Assembly (NCBI RefSeq): GCF_002741055.1
Contig: NZ_CP016809.1
Coordinates: forward strand, 3,202,501-3,266,500
DNA length: 64,000 nucleotides
Direction of reading: 5' to 3'
DNA from: Paenibacillus ihbetae
GTDB taxonomy: Bacteria > Bacillota > Bacilli > Paenibacillales > Paenibacillaceae
Under the pieces are notes generated by a model. That model was not told the origin of the DNA and searched no databases. It saw only the letters and a program-made list of their open reading frames with translations. How positions within the stretch are numbered: position 1 is the first letter of the stretch; the number at the start of each line of letters is the position of its first letter. Below, piece after piece: positions 1-12,931 of this stretch. A program made the position numbers and the translations under genes.

Positions 1-804
<804 letters not shown>

Positions 805-920
805 GATCATCCTTTCGGATGATTGATTGAAAGAGCGATTAAGCTCATTTAGAAAAACTGACGAGAATTTGTTCAATTCTCTATTGTAACTCCCCGCCGA
901 AGCGGTTCGTTTTACTCACT

Positions 921-944
921 CGTTGTTCAGTTTTCAAAGATCAA
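921..944 (-). promoter_or_regulatory. rRNA leader boxA-like antitermination element
   Basis: On the minus strand this reads TTGATCTTTGAAAACTGAAC, which closely matches the boxA-type sequence conserved in Bacillus rRNA leaders and spacers (TCTTTGAAAACT core). It lies between the rrn promoters and the 16S 5' end, where NusB/S10-dependent antitermination signals act. The role is inferred from position and similarity. Confidence 0.7.
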
Positions 945-988
945 CCTTTTCGTTACCGGCGAATCTCGTTCGCATCAGCAACTCTTAT

Positions 989-1017
989 AATATATCATGT
1001 TTTCGAAGAGTTAGCAA
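989..1017 (-). promoter_or_regulatory. rrn promoter P2
   Basis: Minus-strand -35 TTGCTA (1012-1017), 17-nt spacer, -10 TATATT (989-994). An A/T-rich tract (1019-1040) just upstream could act as an UP element. It is the promoter nearer to the 16S gene, about 185 nt from its 5' end. Confidence 0.7.
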
Positions 1018-1085
1018 GCTTTTTTTTAAAAAACTTTTTTATCGAAAAGCCGTGATATATATCCGCTTCAAAAGCGGCAAGGAAT

Positions 1086-1115
1086 AATATATCACAGCTT
1101 TTATGATTAGGTCAA
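1086..1115 (-). promoter_or_regulatory. rrn promoter P1
   Basis: Minus-strand -35 TTGACC (1110-1115), 18-nt spacer, -10 TATATT (1086-1091), about 100 bp upstream of P2. Tandem promoters are usual for Bacillus rRNA operons. It begins only 10 bp beyond the stop codon of the HD-GYP gene, and no clear intrinsic terminator separates the two. Confidence 0.6.
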
Positions 1116-1125
1116 CCATTATTAC

Positions 1126-2238
1126 CTAGGAAATAACTTCCTCAATATAGATCTGCCTTTGCTGCATTAAATTCATGATGCTGCCTTCCACGGATACCAT
1201 TGGCCTGGTTGGATGCTGACTATCGGTAAATACGATTTCGCCCGTGCTTCCATTACTTAACTTGACTTTCGTTCCTGAATGTAAAGCCGTCACTTTACGA
1301 ATAAAGGTCTGAACGATCTTCGGATCAAGCTTGCCGAACGCCTCCAGCTGAATTTGTTCCAGCACCAAGTAAGGAGATTGCGCACTCCGATAAAACTTAT
1401 CCAATGTCATCGCATGGAAGATATCCGTAACCGCCACAATCTTGGCGTAGATATGGATTTTGCTCCCCTCCAGACGCAGGGGATAGCCGGACCCGTCCAC
1501 TTTTTCATGATGCTGCAGTGCTGCAAGGCGAACCCCTTCGTTGACTGCGGCAACATTCTTAAGGATTTGATAACCGTAAGTGGTATGGCGTCGTACTTCC
1601 TCGTTCTCCTCATCGGTTAACTTGGACGGCTTATTTAATATGATAGGATCGATCTTGGCGTTTCCGATGTCATGGAGCAGACCCGCAAAGGCCACCTGCA
1701 TCCAGTCTTTCTGCGGAAGATCGAGCCACCGCGCCAGCTTATAGGAAGAAAGAGCACATAACACCGCGCTGTGATACCGGTAATCATGGCGATTCGTCAT
1801 TCTCGGAATAAACTTAAGGATCTGGTAATCCTTATGGTGCTTAAGCAAGTTCTCCATCTGACTCCGGATTTCGTAGATTCGGATCTCGCCGGTAATCGCT
1901 GACTGATAACAGCTTTTGACCAGAGACAGCGTTCTGTCATACTCTTCATGCAACGGAAGGTTTTTGCGACTTGGTACATCATCGCCCTCGCTCCCTTGCG
2001 GGCTTTCCGCAAAAATCAGCGAGGGCTTCTGCCCTGCAGATTTCACCGTTGGAATTCGCGTGCTCTCTCCCTCGACGGACTCAACATCAACCTGCTCGAC
2101 CATAAATGCTTTCAGCACTTCCAGATCGCGAGGAAGCAGTACCTTCCCCTTATGAAGTAAAAGGCCCCCAAGAGGCGTATGCACATCCTTAGCCAGCTTT
2201 ACGCCGGCCACCACTTCGTTCACGGCTTTGATCGTCAT
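1126..2238 (-). CDS. HD-GYP domain phosphodiesterase-like protein
   Basis: Predicted cyclic-di-GMP phosphodiesterase or related signalling hydrolase of the HD-GYP family. The protein is 370 aa from the preferred start. It has a poorly conserved N-terminal third, then an HD domain with LLHDIGNAKIDP (metal-binding H/D at about 189-190), HHEKVDGSGYP (HHE about 243-245, GYP about 251-253) and a C-terminal tail. The start at 2238 is chosen because GGAGAGG lies 6 nt upstream; an ATG at 2253 would put that Shine-Dalgarno sequence inside the gene. It sits between gyrA and the rRNA operon and has its own promoter. The HD-GYP signature is intact apart from N-A in place of the usual K-I after HDIG. The substrate is inferred from the family. 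Confidence 0.9.
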   Translation of the reverse strand: MTIKAVNEVVAGVKLAKDVHTPLGGLLLHKGKVLLPRDLEVLKAFMVEQVDVESVEGESTRIPTVKSAGQKPSLIFAESPQGSEGDDVPSRKNLPLHEEYDRTLSLVKSCYQSAITGEIRIYEIRSQMENLLKHHKDYQILKFIPRMTNRHDYRYHSAVLCALSSYKLARWLDLPQKDWMQVAFAGLLHDIGNAKIDPIILNKPSKLTDEENEEVRRHTTYGYQILKNVAAVNEGVRLAALQHHEKVDGSGYPLRLEGSKIHIYAKIVAVTDIFHAMTLDKFYRSAQSPYLVLEQIQLEAFGKLDPKIVQTFIRKVTALHSGTKVKLSNGSTGEIVFTDSQHPTRPMVSVEGSIMNLMQQRQIYIEEVIS

Positions 2239-2303
2239 GATCAACCTCTCCATCTATTCCACTGCGCTCCTGGCAGCGAAGCTTCACCTTTATATTATAC
2301 ATT

Positions 2304-2333
2304 ATTATAGTTCGACTTACTCAGGCTGTACAA
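2304..2333 (-). promoter_or_regulatory. Promoter of the HD-GYP gene
   Basis: Minus-strand TTGTAC (2328-2333), 18-nt spacer and a perfect TATAAT (2304-2309), about 65 nt upstream of the start codon and just downstream of the gyrA terminator. This implies independent sigma-A transcription. Confidence 0.6.
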
Positions 2334-2367
2334 TACTGACTTCCTTATTTTGTAATCTGGATCACTG

Positions 2368-2406
2368 AAAAAAAAGAGCATGGATGCTTCATCTGCATCC
2401 ACGCTC
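2368..2406 (-). terminator. Intrinsic terminator of gyrA
   Basis: On the minus strand an inverted repeat, GAGCGTGGATGC / GCATCCATGCTC with a short loop, is followed by eight T. It starts 10 bp after the gyrA stop codon. Confidence 0.92.
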
Positions 2407-2415
2407 TCCATTGCT

Positions 2416-4911
2416 TTATTCTTCGCTTGGTTCAGAAGATTCCATGCCTTCTTCGAATTCGCCCTCTTCACCATCGTTCTCCGGTTCATCACTCTTGTCT
2501 GCACGGCATACCGTACCGACAGAATCATCCTCGCGGATGTTAATGAGCTTCACGCCCTGCGCATAGCGGCCCATCGTCGAGATGCCCTCCATGCTTGTGC
2601 GGATCAGGGTTCCGCTGGCCGTAATGATCATGAGATCCTCTTCCGATTTCACGACCTTCAACGCAACAACCGGTCCGTTCTTCTCGGTGATATTGATCGT
2701 CTTGATCCCTTTACCGCCACGTGTCTGAACACGATAATCGCCGGCCGGCGTCCGTTTGCCGTATCCTCGGGTCGTTACGATCAGAATATCAAGCTCCGGA
2801 TCCACAACGTCCATGCCGATGACTTCGTCACCCTCATCGAGCGTTATGCCCTTAACCCCGGTTGCGCTTCTTCCCATTGAACGCACATCGCTCTCCTCGA
2901 ATCGGATAGACATGCCCTGTGCCGTTCCCATAATGATCTCTTGCTGACCGTCTGTCAGCTTCACGTCGATCAGGGAGTCGTCTTCGCGCAGGTTAACCGC
3001 GATCAGGCCGCCCTTGCGGATATTGACATAGTCCTCGAGCGGTGTCTTCTTCACAACCCCATGGCGGGTTGCAAAGAACAGGAACTTATCGGTATCGAAG
3101 CTCTCGACCGGGATAACCGCATTGACGGTTTCGCCTTGCTCGATCTGAATCAGATTGATGATCGGCGTTCCGCGGGCGGTACGGCTAAGCTCCGGTATTT
3201 CGTATGCTTTGAGACGGTAAGCCTTCCCTTTGTCCGTAAAGAACATCAGATAGTGGTGCGAATTGGTTACGAAGAGGTGCTCCACAAAGTCCTCGCTCTT
3301 CGTCTCCATCCCCACGACGCCGCGTCCGCCCCGCTTCTGGCTGCGGTACGTATTGGCAGGCAAACGCTTGATGTAACCGGTGTGGGTAATGGTGATGACC
3401 ACTTCCTCACGTGGAATGAGATCCTCGTCCAGGATGCTGTCTTCACCTACCGTAATTTCGGTACGGCGTTCATCTGCGAAGCGCTCCTTGATATCCTGAA
3501 GCTCATCATTGATGATCTGCAGCACAAGATGTTCGTTCGCCAAAATCTCGCGCAGCTCGGCGATCCGGGCCAGCAGCTCTTGGTACTCGTTCTCGATCTT
3601 CTCGCGTTCGAGTCCTGTCAGGCGCTGCAGACGCATATCGAGGATCGCCTGAGCCTGCTCCTGGCTAAGCCCGAAGCGCTCCATTAACCCTTCGCGCGCG
3701 GCCTCGGTTGTCTGGGAGGCGCGGATCAGCGCGATAACCTCATCCAGATGATCCAGCGCAATCCGCAAGCCCTCCAAAATGTGGGCACGCGCTTCGGCCT
3801 TCTTCAGCTCGAACTCGGTACGACGGCGAATTACCGTTACCTGATGCTCCAGGTAATAGTGCAGCACGTCACGCAGATTCAATATTTTCGGCTCATTGTT
3901 GACGATCGCCAGCATGTTGATGCCGAAATTGGACTGCATAGCCGTGTGCTTATACAGATTATTCAAGACGACGTTCGGGTTAACGTCACGGCGCAGCTCG
4001 ATCACGATCCGCATACCGTTACGGTCCGACTCATCGCGGAGATCCGTAATCCCGTCAATTCGCTTATCGCGGACAAGCTCGGCAATCTTCTCCACGAGAC
4101 GCGCTTTGTTCACTTGATACGGAATCTCGTGGACGACAATGCGCGCCTTGTTATTGTTTTCCTCAATCGTCGCTTTCGCGCGCATCGTCACCGAGCCGCG
4201 TCCCGTACGATATGCCTGGCGGATCCCCTCGCGTCCCAAAATATAGCCCGCTGTCGGGAAGTCCGGTCCCTGGATATATTCCATCAGCTCCATTGGGGTG
4301 ATGTCGGGATTCCGAATCATCGCCTGTACGCCATCGATGACTTCGCCAAGATTATGAGGCGGTATATTCGTCGCCATGCCGACCGCAATCCCCGATACCC
4401 CGTTTACGAGAAGGTTCGGATATCGTGCCGGCAGAACGACCGGCTCCTGCTCCTCACCATCGTAGTTGGGTGCAAAGTCAATCGTCTCTTTATTAATATC
4501 ACGCAGCATTTCCATGGCAATCTTGGATAAACGGGCTTCCGTATACCGCATTGCCGCTGCCATATCTCCGTCAATGGAACCGAAGTTACCATGCCCGTCA
4601 ACGAGCATGTATCGCATGGAGAAGTCCTGCGCCATCCGGACCATGGATTCATACACTGCCGAATCACCATGCGGATGGTACTTACCGATAACCTCGCCAA
4701 CGATCCTTGCCGATTTCTTGTACGGTTTGTCCGGGGCCATGCCGAGCTCCGACATCGCATATAGTATGCGACGGTGAACCGGCTTCATTCCGTCCCGCAC
4801 ATCTGGCAAGGCCCGGCTGACAATGATGCTCATCGCGTAATCCATAAAGGATTCGCGCATCTCGGTACCAATGTCCCGATCTTTGATTTGGGAGAAATTT
4901 TCTTCCGCCAT
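2416..4911 (-). CDS. gyrA: DNA gyrase subunit A
   Basis: The A subunit of gyrase performs DNA breakage and rejoining for negative supercoiling. The protein is 831 aa, a usual length. The catalytic tyrosine is Tyr123 in AAAMRYTE. The quinolone-resistance region reads [10 protein letters not shown] with Ser84 and Glu88, the residues typical of a drug-sensitive enzyme. The GyrA box QKRGGRG marks the start of the C-terminal beta-pinwheel, and the protein ends in an acidic tail rich in Glu. The start at 4911 has AAGGAGG 6 nt upstream. It lies in the leading-strand block with gyrB but is separated from it by an opposed YheC/D-like gene, whereas gyrB and gyrA are adjacent in B. subtilis. Confidence 0.98.
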   Translation of the reverse strand: MAEENFSQIKDRDIGTEMRESFMDYAMSIIVSRALPDVRDGMKPVHRRILYAMSELGMAPDKPYKKSARIVGEVIGKYHPHGDSAVYESMVRMAQDFSMRYMLVDGHGNFGSIDGDMAAAMRYTEARLSKIAMEMLRDINKETIDFAPNYDGEEQEPVVLPARYPNLLVNGVSGIAVGMATNIPPHNLGEVIDGVQAMIRNPDITPMELMEYIQGPDFPTAGYILGREGIRQAYRTGRGSVTMRAKATIEENNNKARIVVHEIPYQVNKARLVEKIAELVRDKRIDGITDLRDESDRNGMRIVIELRRDVNPNVVLNNLYKHTAMQSNFGINMLAIVNNEPKILNLRDVLHYYLEHQVTVIRRRTEFELKKAEARAHILEGLRIALDHLDEVIALIRASQTTEAAREGLMERFGLSQEQAQAILDMRLQRLTGLEREKIENEYQELLARIAELREILANEHLVLQIINDELQDIKERFADERRTEITVGEDSILDEDLIPREEVVITITHTGYIKRLPANTYRSQKRGGRGVVGMETKSEDFVEHLFVTNSHHYLMFFTDKGKAYRLKAYEIPELSRTARGTPIINLIQIEQGETVNAVIPVESFDTDKFLFFATRHGVVKKTPLEDYVNIRKGGLIAVNLREDDSLIDVKLTDGQQEIIMGTAQGMSIRFEESDVRSMGRSATGVKGITLDEGDEVIGMDVVDPELDILIVTTRGYGKRTPAGDYRVQTRGGKGIKTINITEKNGPVVALKVVKSEEDLMIITASGTLIRTSMEGISTMGRYAQGVKLINIREDDSVGTVCRADKSDEPENDGEEGEFEEGMESSEPSEE

Positions 4912-5381
4912 GCTGGACCTCCTTCATTTTCTATCAACCATGCCTTGCTCTATGTGAAAAAAGCAGAATAATGATCAGGAAGCTATAAATGCACCAACCT
5001 TTATTATATTACTTTCACAAACCACGCACAATTAAACACGGGATAGAAAGCGTGAAAGTATGTTTTTTGCCCGGAAACCGTGACATACGCCCTGTCCTCC
5101 GTGCCGCTTTTCACATACAATGCATTGAAAAAGATTTCGCATCGATCACATCTTTATATTATACCACTGTTTGTCATACTTGTCCTATGTTTTCCCGTTT
5201 GGCAGCTTCACGTGCCGGATGTAACCGCCCGGCGCTTCGATCGATCATGGATAGCGTTCGACCTTCCCCTAAACGGGGGATGGCTTAGGCAGACTATAGG
5301 CGTATCCCCGCGTTCGTGCTTTTTTTCGTGACAGGTACATCTGTTCTTCACTCAAAAAACGGCCGGAAAGGATGAAGTTGG
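4912..5381. other. Divergent intergenic region gyrA / YheC-D gene
   Basis: About 470 bp between two divergent genes, so both promoters should lie here. A/T-rich stretches occur around 4995-5020 and 5150-5165. I could not assign convincing -35/-10 pairs, and I see no coding sequence, DnaA boxes or riboswitch. Confidence 0.5.
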
Positions 5382-6185
5382 TTGGCTATACAACGCGTTG
5401 CAAGCAAATGGGCGAAAACAAAAATTCTGTTGAAAAATAAAGGTCTTGCCTCCTACATTCCCGCAACCCGCCAGTATTCGCTCGAAGCGCTGGAAGAGAT
5501 GCTGGATAACCACAAGCTGGTTTATATTAAGCCGGATCGGGGGACATACGGCAACGGCGTCATGTGCGTAGAGCAAATCGAATCCCAGAATACGGAGGAA
5601 TCGGCCGCCTCCAAGACCTACAAGCTCCGATATGAGCAAAAGACCGAGACGTTCGAATCGCTGGAGAGTCTTCACAAAACGCTGAATTCACTGTTCCAAG
5701 GCAAGGAATACTTGATTCAGCAGGGCATTCATCTGCTCCGGTACCAGGGCCGTCCCTTTGACCTGCGCGTCCTTACGCAGAAAAGCCCTTCAGGCCTGTG
5801 GGTAAGCACCGGCATCATCGGGCGGGTCGCCGCCAAGAACAAAATCATTACGAATCATCACAGCGGCGGCACCGCTTTGCATTACAAGCCGCTTATGCTT
5901 GAGCATATGACGGCTGAGGAGGCGGAGAATATCCGCCGGGAGCTGCATGTGCTCGGGGTGAATGTTGCCGGCCAATTGCAGAAATCCTACCCGAATCTGA
6001 AGGAAATCGGGCTTGATATCGCTATTGACGGCCGCTGGAACATCTGGATTTTGGAGGTCAACACGAGGCCGGCGCTTTTTCCGTTTAAGAAGTTCTTCAA
6101 GGATCCAAGCATATATAACAAGGTCAAGAAGTACGCCAGCGCTTACGGACGAAATTTGTCCGGCAGTAAAAAGAAAGCCCGCTAA
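5382..6185 (+). CDS. YheC/YheD-family ATP-grasp protein
   Basis: A 267-aa protein resembling the ATP-grasp domain of the Bacillus YheC/YheD endospore-coat-associated family. Visible ATP-grasp elements are VYIKPDRGTYGNGV near the N-terminus (nucleotide-binding lysine and glycine-rich turn), YLIQQGI, PFDLRVLTQK in the middle, and GLDIAIDGRWNIWILEVNTRP near the C-terminus (metal-binding Glu and Asn). It starts with TTG at 5382, with GGAAAGGA about 10 nt upstream; the nearby ATG at 5372 is out of frame. It is transcribed against the gyrA/gyrB block and toward the origin. The family suggests ligase chemistry linked to spore coat, but the substrate is unknown. Confidence 0.85.
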   Translation: MAIQRVASKWAKTKILLKNKGLASYIPATRQYSLEALEEMLDNHKLVYIKPDRGTYGNGVMCVEQIESQNTEESAASKTYKLRYEQKTETFESLESLHKTLNSLFQGKEYLIQQGIHLLRYQGRPFDLRVLTQKSPSGLWVSTGIIGRVAAKNKIITNHHSGGTALHYKPLMLEHMTAEEAENIRRELHVLGVNVAGQLQKSYPNLKEIGLDIAIDGRWNIWILEVNTRPALFPFKKFFKDPSIYNKVKKYASAYGRNLSGSKKKAR

Positions 6186-6447
6186 CCTGGCCACCCCCGG
6201 TGGACGTCCGGCATCTCTGCCATTCCTTGGTTCAGAGGCCCTTCAAATGTGCCCGTCCGACGAATTCACATCTCCTGCGAAGCCCCGCTGAATACCTGTG
6301 TCAGCCCCCGCTGAACACCTGACCGCACTGCCCCCCCCTAAATGCTCGGGCCATGACCTCCATCCTGCCGGATGGCTCATTGCCTTCGCAGACCTCGGCC
6401 TTCGAGCTGGTAGCAGCCTTCGAGTCGACCCGGCAGCCCGCTCGCAG
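6186..6447. other. Non-coding gap between the YheC/D gene and gyrB
   Basis: Convergent 3' ends meet here. The stretch is G/C-rich, with a near-duplicate short motif (CCCGCTGAATACCTG about 6284, CCCGCTGAACACCTG about 6306) and a C-run near 6335. No gene is seen, and no clear T-rich terminator for the plus-strand gene. Confidence 0.4.
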
Positions 6448-6492
6448 CAAAAAGGAGCATCCGCAGGTCCAATGACCTGCCCGGATGCTCCC
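6448..6492 (-). terminator. Intrinsic terminator of gyrB
   Basis: On the minus strand GGAGCATCCG pairs with CGGATGCTCC around an inner CAGGTC/GACCTG stem, followed by TTTTT. It begins 18 bp after the gyrB stop codon. Confidence 0.9.
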
Positions 6493-6510
6493 TGGGGCTA
6501 TTGCTCTATG

Positions 6511-8699
<2,189 letters not shown>

Positions 8700-8711
8700 T
8701 GGAATCACTCC

Positions 8712-9824
8712 TTAAGAGCCCACCTGTCCATCATGGACGTGAAAAATGCTGGCACCCTTCAATTTGTCGGTGTTCAATGTCTCGATGCCCGTCGCCGTGA
8801 TGAATGTCTGCACTTTGCTCTGGAATGTCTCTATCAGTTGTGTCTGCCGGTATGGATCGAGTTCGGAAAGCACATCATCCAGAAGCAATACCGGATATTC
8901 ACCGATTTCTTCCTGAATCAGCTCGATTTCGGCCAGCTTCAAAGAGAGCGCCGTCGTTCGCTGCTGACCTTGGGATCCGTACGTTTGGACTTCCTTGCCG
9001 TTAATATAAAAAGCCAGATCATCTCGATGAGGACCTGCCAATGTCATACCACGCCTTATTTCTTGCTCTTTCATTTGTGATAATTTTATCATAAAACGCT
9101 CAAATAAGACAGCTTCATCTTCTTCCTCCGCGTCAGCAAAGGACGGAACATAGTGCAGGGACAGCTCTTCCAGGCCGTTGGTGATGCCCTGATGAATGCC
9201 CTCCGCCCACTTTTGAAGCTTTTTTATAAATTGTTTCCTCTTCTTGACGATTTTAACACCATGTTCTGCCAACTGGCTGTTCCAAATGTCCAGCATCGCC
9301 TGCTGGGACGCTTCCTTCCCCCAGAGCTGCTTGAGCAGATTGTTCCGCTGCACGAGCACCTTCTGGTACTGCTGCAGATGGTAGAGATAGCTCGGCGCGA
9401 CCTGTCCGATTTCCATGTCAAGAAACCGGCGGCGAACCCCCGGCGTGCCTTTGACGATTTCCAAATCCTCGGGTGCGAACATGACCACATTCAGGGAGCC
9501 GATAAAATCGCTCAGCTTCCGCTGCTCCAATCCGTTGACCTTCGCCTTCTTCCCCTGCTGGGACAAGCTCAGCTCAAGCTTCAGCATCCCGTACTTCTTC
9601 TCAACCTCGGCTGCAATATGCGCGCTCGGCTGCTCGAAGGCGATCAGCTCCCGATCCTTGGAGGTGCGGTGGCTCTTCGTCAAAGCAAGGACGAAGAGCG
9701 CCTCCATCAAGTTGGTCTTCCCCTGGGCGTTGCGCCCGATAATCAGATTGACATCACCGAACGCGCTCAGCTGAAGCTGCTCATAGTTCCGGTAATGCTG
9801 AAGACTGATATTGTTAACAAACAA
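8712..9824 (-). CDS. recF: DNA replication/repair protein RecF
   Basis: An SMC-like ATPase that loads RecA onto gapped DNA with RecO and RecR. From the preferred start it is 370 aa, the normal length. It has Walker A GRNAQGKTN near residue 30, the signature segment GSQGQQRTTALSLKLAE and Walker B VLLLDDVLSELD. The start is placed at TTG 9824 because GGGAGAGG lies 6 nt upstream and the protein then begins like B. subtilis RecF (hydrophobic residue, then YRNYEQ). An in-frame ATG at 9845 lies upstream of that Shine-Dalgarno sequence. It follows yaaA by about 50 bp in the origin operon. Confidence 0.96.
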   Translation of the reverse strand: MFVNNISLQHYRNYEQLQLSAFGDVNLIIGRNAQGKTNLMEALFVLALTKSHRTSKDRELIAFEQPSAHIAAEVEKKYGMLKLELSLSQQGKKAKVNGLEQRKLSDFIGSLNVVMFAPEDLEIVKGTPGVRRRFLDMEIGQVAPSYLYHLQQYQKVLVQRNNLLKQLWGKEASQQAMLDIWNSQLAEHGVKIVKKRKQFIKKLQKWAEGIHQGITNGLEELSLHYVPSFADAEEEDEAVLFERFMIKLSQMKEQEIRRGMTLAGPHRDDLAFYINGKEVQTYGSQGQQRTTALSLKLAEIELIQEEIGEYPVLLLDDVLSELDPYRQTQLIETFQSKVQTFITATGIETLNTDKLKGASIFHVHDGQVGS

Positions 9825-9873
9825 GTTGATCCTCTCCCTCGTCATCCGCGCCTAGCGCCTAACGGGAGGCTGT

Positions 9874-10089
9874 CTATTGCGCCGCCACCTGAAAGGTTCC
9901 GCAGTCCTCCACCTTGACGATGTCGCCGGGAACCAGCTTGCGTCCGCGCCGCTCTTCCTTCTCATCGTTGACCAGCACGGCACCCTCCGCCAGCAGCGCC
10001 TTCGCCATGCCGCCTGTGGATACGCAATCCGCCAGCTTCAGAAATTGGTCCAGCTTAATATATTCGCTGTGGATAAAGATTTGCTTCAT
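9874..10089 (-). CDS. yaaA: S4-domain RNA-binding protein YaaA
   Basis: A protein of 71 aa consisting of an S4-like fold: IKLDQFLKLADCVSTGG, the AEGAVLVND turn, then RRGRKLVPGDIV. It is the conserved small gene between dnaN and recF in Bacillales. The family binds structured RNA; a role linked to ribosome assembly is likely but not proven. The start ATG at 10089 has GGAAAGGA upstream. Confidence 0.93.
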   Translation of the reverse strand: MKQIFIHSEYIKLDQFLKLADCVSTGGMAKALLAEGAVLVNDEKEERRGRKLVPGDIVKVEDCGTFQVAAQ

Positions 10090-10187
10090 TTGCCTGTCCT
10101 TTCCCCCTTATCAACATGGGGATAACTTTAGTTGCGGGTTCAAAAAGCCGGATTCGTGATCGAAAGACGACTTTTGATCGACCTCTA

Positions 10188-11330
10188 TTAGTTGGCCGTA
10201 CGGTACGGCAGAATAATATACTGACTCTTGCTGTCATCCAGCGGCTTCAGGATGATCGGGCTCATGACGCCCATAAAAGCGATCATCAGCTGCTCGCTCT
10301 CGACAACCTTCAGCACGTCCAGCATGTATTTCGAGTTGAAGGAGATGCGCAGCGGGTCCCCCTTGAATTCAATCAGATCCAATTCCTCACGCACTTTACC
10401 GAGCTCCGACGAACTCGAGGAGATTTCAATGCCCCCGTTCTCCATCGTTTGCAGCAGCACGATATTCGTTTTTTCCTCTCTCGACAGCAGGTACGCACGG
10501 TCGATCGACTCGCTTAATTTTTTTGTGTCCAAAACCAGTTCTGTTTTATGCGTCGTCGGAATAATTCTAGAAGTATCGGGATAAATGCCGTCTAATATAC
10601 GCGAATAGAACAGCACACGGTCAATTTTAAATAATACCTGATTATCGGCCACAACGATATCGACCAGCGTATTTTGGTCCGGAATGATCTTGCTCAGCTC
10701 ATTCAGGGTTTTGCCGGCAATGACGACGTTGTTGAACGAAATGTCTTCGACGCCTTCGATATTTGCGGACCGAGTTGCCAGACGGTGACGGTCGGTAGCG
10801 GTAAATTTCAGCTCATTGTTGTTCAGGCTCCAGAGGACCCCTGTCAGAATCGGCGTCGTCTCATGCGTCGATATGGAGAATACCGTCTGCTTGATCATGT
10901 TTTTCAACAGATCTCCCGGCAGCGAGATCGTCTGACTGCCTTCGATGTTCGGCAATACCGGGAATTCATCCGGATCAAGGCCGACCATTTGGATTTCGGT
11001 TGCGCCTGCGGAAATAAAAGTCTGGAACTGGTCTTTAACCTCCATATGGATTTCCTGGGAAGGCAGCTTCTTGATGATTTCAACGAAAAATTTGGCCGGA
11101 AGGACGACACTACCTGGTCTTTCAACCTGTACAATCGTGTGCTTTTCATCTTCCGAAGGAATAAACGATTGGATGGAAATATCCGTATCGCTGGCTGTCA
11201 GCGTCACGCCGGAATAAGTGACATCAAGTTTAATGCCGCTCAAGATCGGAATGGTGGTCCGGCTGGAAATCGCTTTGGACACGTGTTGGATGGATTCGTT
11301 CAATACATTTTTCAATATGCTGATTTTCAT
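10188..11330 (-). CDS. dnaN: DNA polymerase III sliding clamp (beta subunit)
   Basis: The ring-shaped processivity clamp of the replisome, 380 aa from the preferred start. The N-terminus MKISILKNVLNESIQHVSKA and the C-terminus ending ILPYRTAN are typical of Firmicute DnaN, with IPILSGIKL in domain 1 and THETTPILTGVLW opening domain 2. The ATG at 11330 is chosen because AAGGAG is 8 nt upstream; the GTG at 11339 overlaps that Shine-Dalgarno sequence. The dnaA-dnaN gap carries the origin unwinding region. Confidence 0.97.
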   Translation of the reverse strand: MKISILKNVLNESIQHVSKAISSRTTIPILSGIKLDVTYSGVTLTASDTDISIQSFIPSEDEKHTIVQVERPGSVVLPAKFFVEIIKKLPSQEIHMEVKDQFQTFISAGATEIQMVGLDPDEFPVLPNIEGSQTISLPGDLLKNMIKQTVFSISTHETTPILTGVLWSLNNNELKFTATDRHRLATRSANIEGVEDISFNNVVIAGKTLNELSKIIPDQNTLVDIVVADNQVLFKIDRVLFYSRILDGIYPDTSRIIPTTHKTELVLDTKKLSESIDRAYLLSREEKTNIVLLQTMENGGIEISSSSSELGKVREELDLIEFKGDPLRISFNSKYMLDVLKVVESEQLMIAFMGVMSPIILKPLDDSKSQYIILPYRTAN

Positions 11331-11400
11331 CAATTTCACTCCTTGCGGAAAAATGAGAGGGGTATTGTTTCATTCGGCGGGAAGCCGATGATTCCCCTCT

Positions 11401-11520
11401 TTATGGATAATTATTTTATTAATTATTTATAGTACAAGTAGTAGGCGCACTGAATATGTGGATAAGCCCGTGAAAAGGCATAAAATTAAGCCTATCCACA
11501 TGTGTATAGATTGTGCATAG
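11401..11520 (-). promoter_or_regulatory. oriC unwinding region: DnaA boxes, DnaA-trios and AT-rich DUE
   Basis: Read on the minus strand (dnaA toward dnaN), a perfect DnaA box TTATCCACA (11457-11465) is followed by a short G/C-rich spacer. Then comes the trinucleotide series CTACTACTTGTACTA (11430-11444), then an almost pure A/T tract (11401-11430). This is the order known for the B. subtilis basal unwinding system. Further near-boxes are CTATCCACA (11492-11500, plus) and TGTGCATAG (about 11512-11520). The assignment is by pattern. Confidence 0.82.
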
Positions 11521-11533
11521 GCTTTGAACTTGT

Positions 11534-12880
11534 TCAGGTTGGATTTTTGATTTTCTCCGTAATATTGTTAACCACTTTGAAGAGCTCCTGGTCGGTCTTC
11601 AGCGATTGGGTGATCTTCTCATGCGCATGAATAACGGTGGTATGATCGCGTCCTCCGAAAGCTTCACCGATCTTAGGAAGCGAATAATCGGTCAATTCAC
11701 GGGACAAATACATGGCGATCTGCCGTGGAAATGCGACGGCTTTGGTCCGTTTGCGGGCTTTGAAGTCCTCCAGCCGGAGATTGTAGTACTCGCCCACCTT
11801 CTGCTGAATATCCTGGATCGTAATCATTCTCGGCCGGCTCGACGGAATGATATCCTTCAGCGCTTCGGCTGCAAGATGCGTGGTCACATCCTGGTTCGTC
11901 AGAGAGGAATAGGCAACAACACGGATAAGGGCGCCTTCAAGCTCCCGGATGTTGGTATCGATCTGGTTGGCGATATACATCATCGCTTCGTTCGGAATGT
12001 CCAAATTCTCGGCCTTCGCCTTCTTGCGCAAGATCGCGATCCGCGTCTCAAGGTCCGGCGGCTGAATATCGGTGATCAGTCCCCATTCGAACCGTGAACG
12101 GAGCCTTTCCTCCAGTGTCGGAATTTCCTTGGGCGGACGGTCACTTGAAATGATGATTTGCTTCCGTTCCTCATGCAGTGCGTTGAACGTATGGAAAAAT
12201 TCCTCCTGCGTCGATTCCTTTCCGGCCAAAAACTGAATATCGTCAATGAGCAGAATATCGACGTTGCGGTACTTGTTGCGGAAGCTTTCGGCGCGGTTGT
12301 CACGGATGGAGTTGATAAACTCGTTGGTGAACTTCTCTGAGGAAATGTACACGACCTTGCTGCTCGGATTATGCTCCAAAATATAATGGCCGATGGCGTG
12401 CATCAAGTGTGTCTTGCCAAGTCCTACCCCTCCATAGAGGAACAACGGGTTGTACGCTTTGGCCGGCGCTTCGGCGACGGCGAGCGAGGCGGCATGCGCA
12501 AACCGGTTGCCCGAGCCGATGACGAACGTGTCAAAGGTGTATTTCGGGTTCAGCATATGGGACTGAATTTCGTCTCCGCTAACCTCGAGCGGGGGGGACG
12601 GCTGCTGAGGTGCCGGCTCCTGCGACTTTGCCTCTTCAATCACAAACCTCACATCGACCTGCTTGCCGATCACCTCATAGACCGTTGAGCTTACCAGCTT
12701 CGTATATCGGCTCTCCAGCCATTCCACGGCAAACGTTGTCGGCGCGGAAATGACGACGGAGTGATCGTTAATGGTCAATGCCTTGGTCGCTTTAAACCAA
12801 GTGTCAAAGCTCGGTTTGCTGAGCTTGGTCTGTATAATCGATAATATTTCCTGCCATAATTCGGAAGTATGGCTTTCCAA
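11534..12880 (-). CDS. dnaA: Chromosomal replication initiator protein DnaA
   Basis: The AAA+ initiator that binds DnaA boxes and opens oriC. The protein is 448 aa from the preferred start. Domain I begins [11 protein letters not shown]; domain III has Walker [11 protein letters not shown] and Walker [11 protein letters not shown]; domain IV carries the signature [19 protein letters not shown] at 12880 is chosen because AAAGGAG lies 8 nt upstream, and the protein then starts at the point homologous to other Bacillales DnaA proteins. The in-frame ATG at 12922 would add an unconserved 14-residue extension. DnaA boxes flank the gene on both sides, allowing autoregulation. Confidence 0.97.
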   Translation of the reverse strand: MESHTSELWQEILSIIQTKLSKPSFDTWFKATKALTINDHSVVISAPTTFAVEWLESRYTKLVSSTVYEVIGKQVDVRFVIEEAKSQEPAPQQPSPPLEVSGDEIQSHMLNPKYTFDTFVIGSGNRFAHAASLAVAEAPAKAYNPLFLYGGVGLGKTHLMHAIGHYILEHNPSSKVVYISSEKFTNEFINSIRDNRAESFRNKYRNVDILLIDDIQFLAGKESTQEEFFHTFNALHEERKQIIISSDRPPKEIPTLEERLRSRFEWGLITDIQPPDLETRIAILRKKAKAENLDIPNEAMMYIANQIDTNIRELEGALIRVVAYSSLTNQDVTTHLAAEALKDIIPSSRPRMITIQDIQQKVGEYYNLRLEDFKARKRTKAVAFPRQIAMYLSRELTDYSLPKIGEAFGGRDHTTVIHAHEKITQSLKTDQELFKVVNNITEKIKNPT

Positions 12881-12931
12881 AACTGTCACTCCTTTAAATC
12901 TTCCAAATGTGGCTAGAGCCATGAGTAGAAA

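Noticed and set aside
3401..3416. CTCACGTGGAATGAG in gyrA as a third parS
   Set aside because: Only the central CACGTG and a few flanking bases match; five of 16 positions differ from parS.
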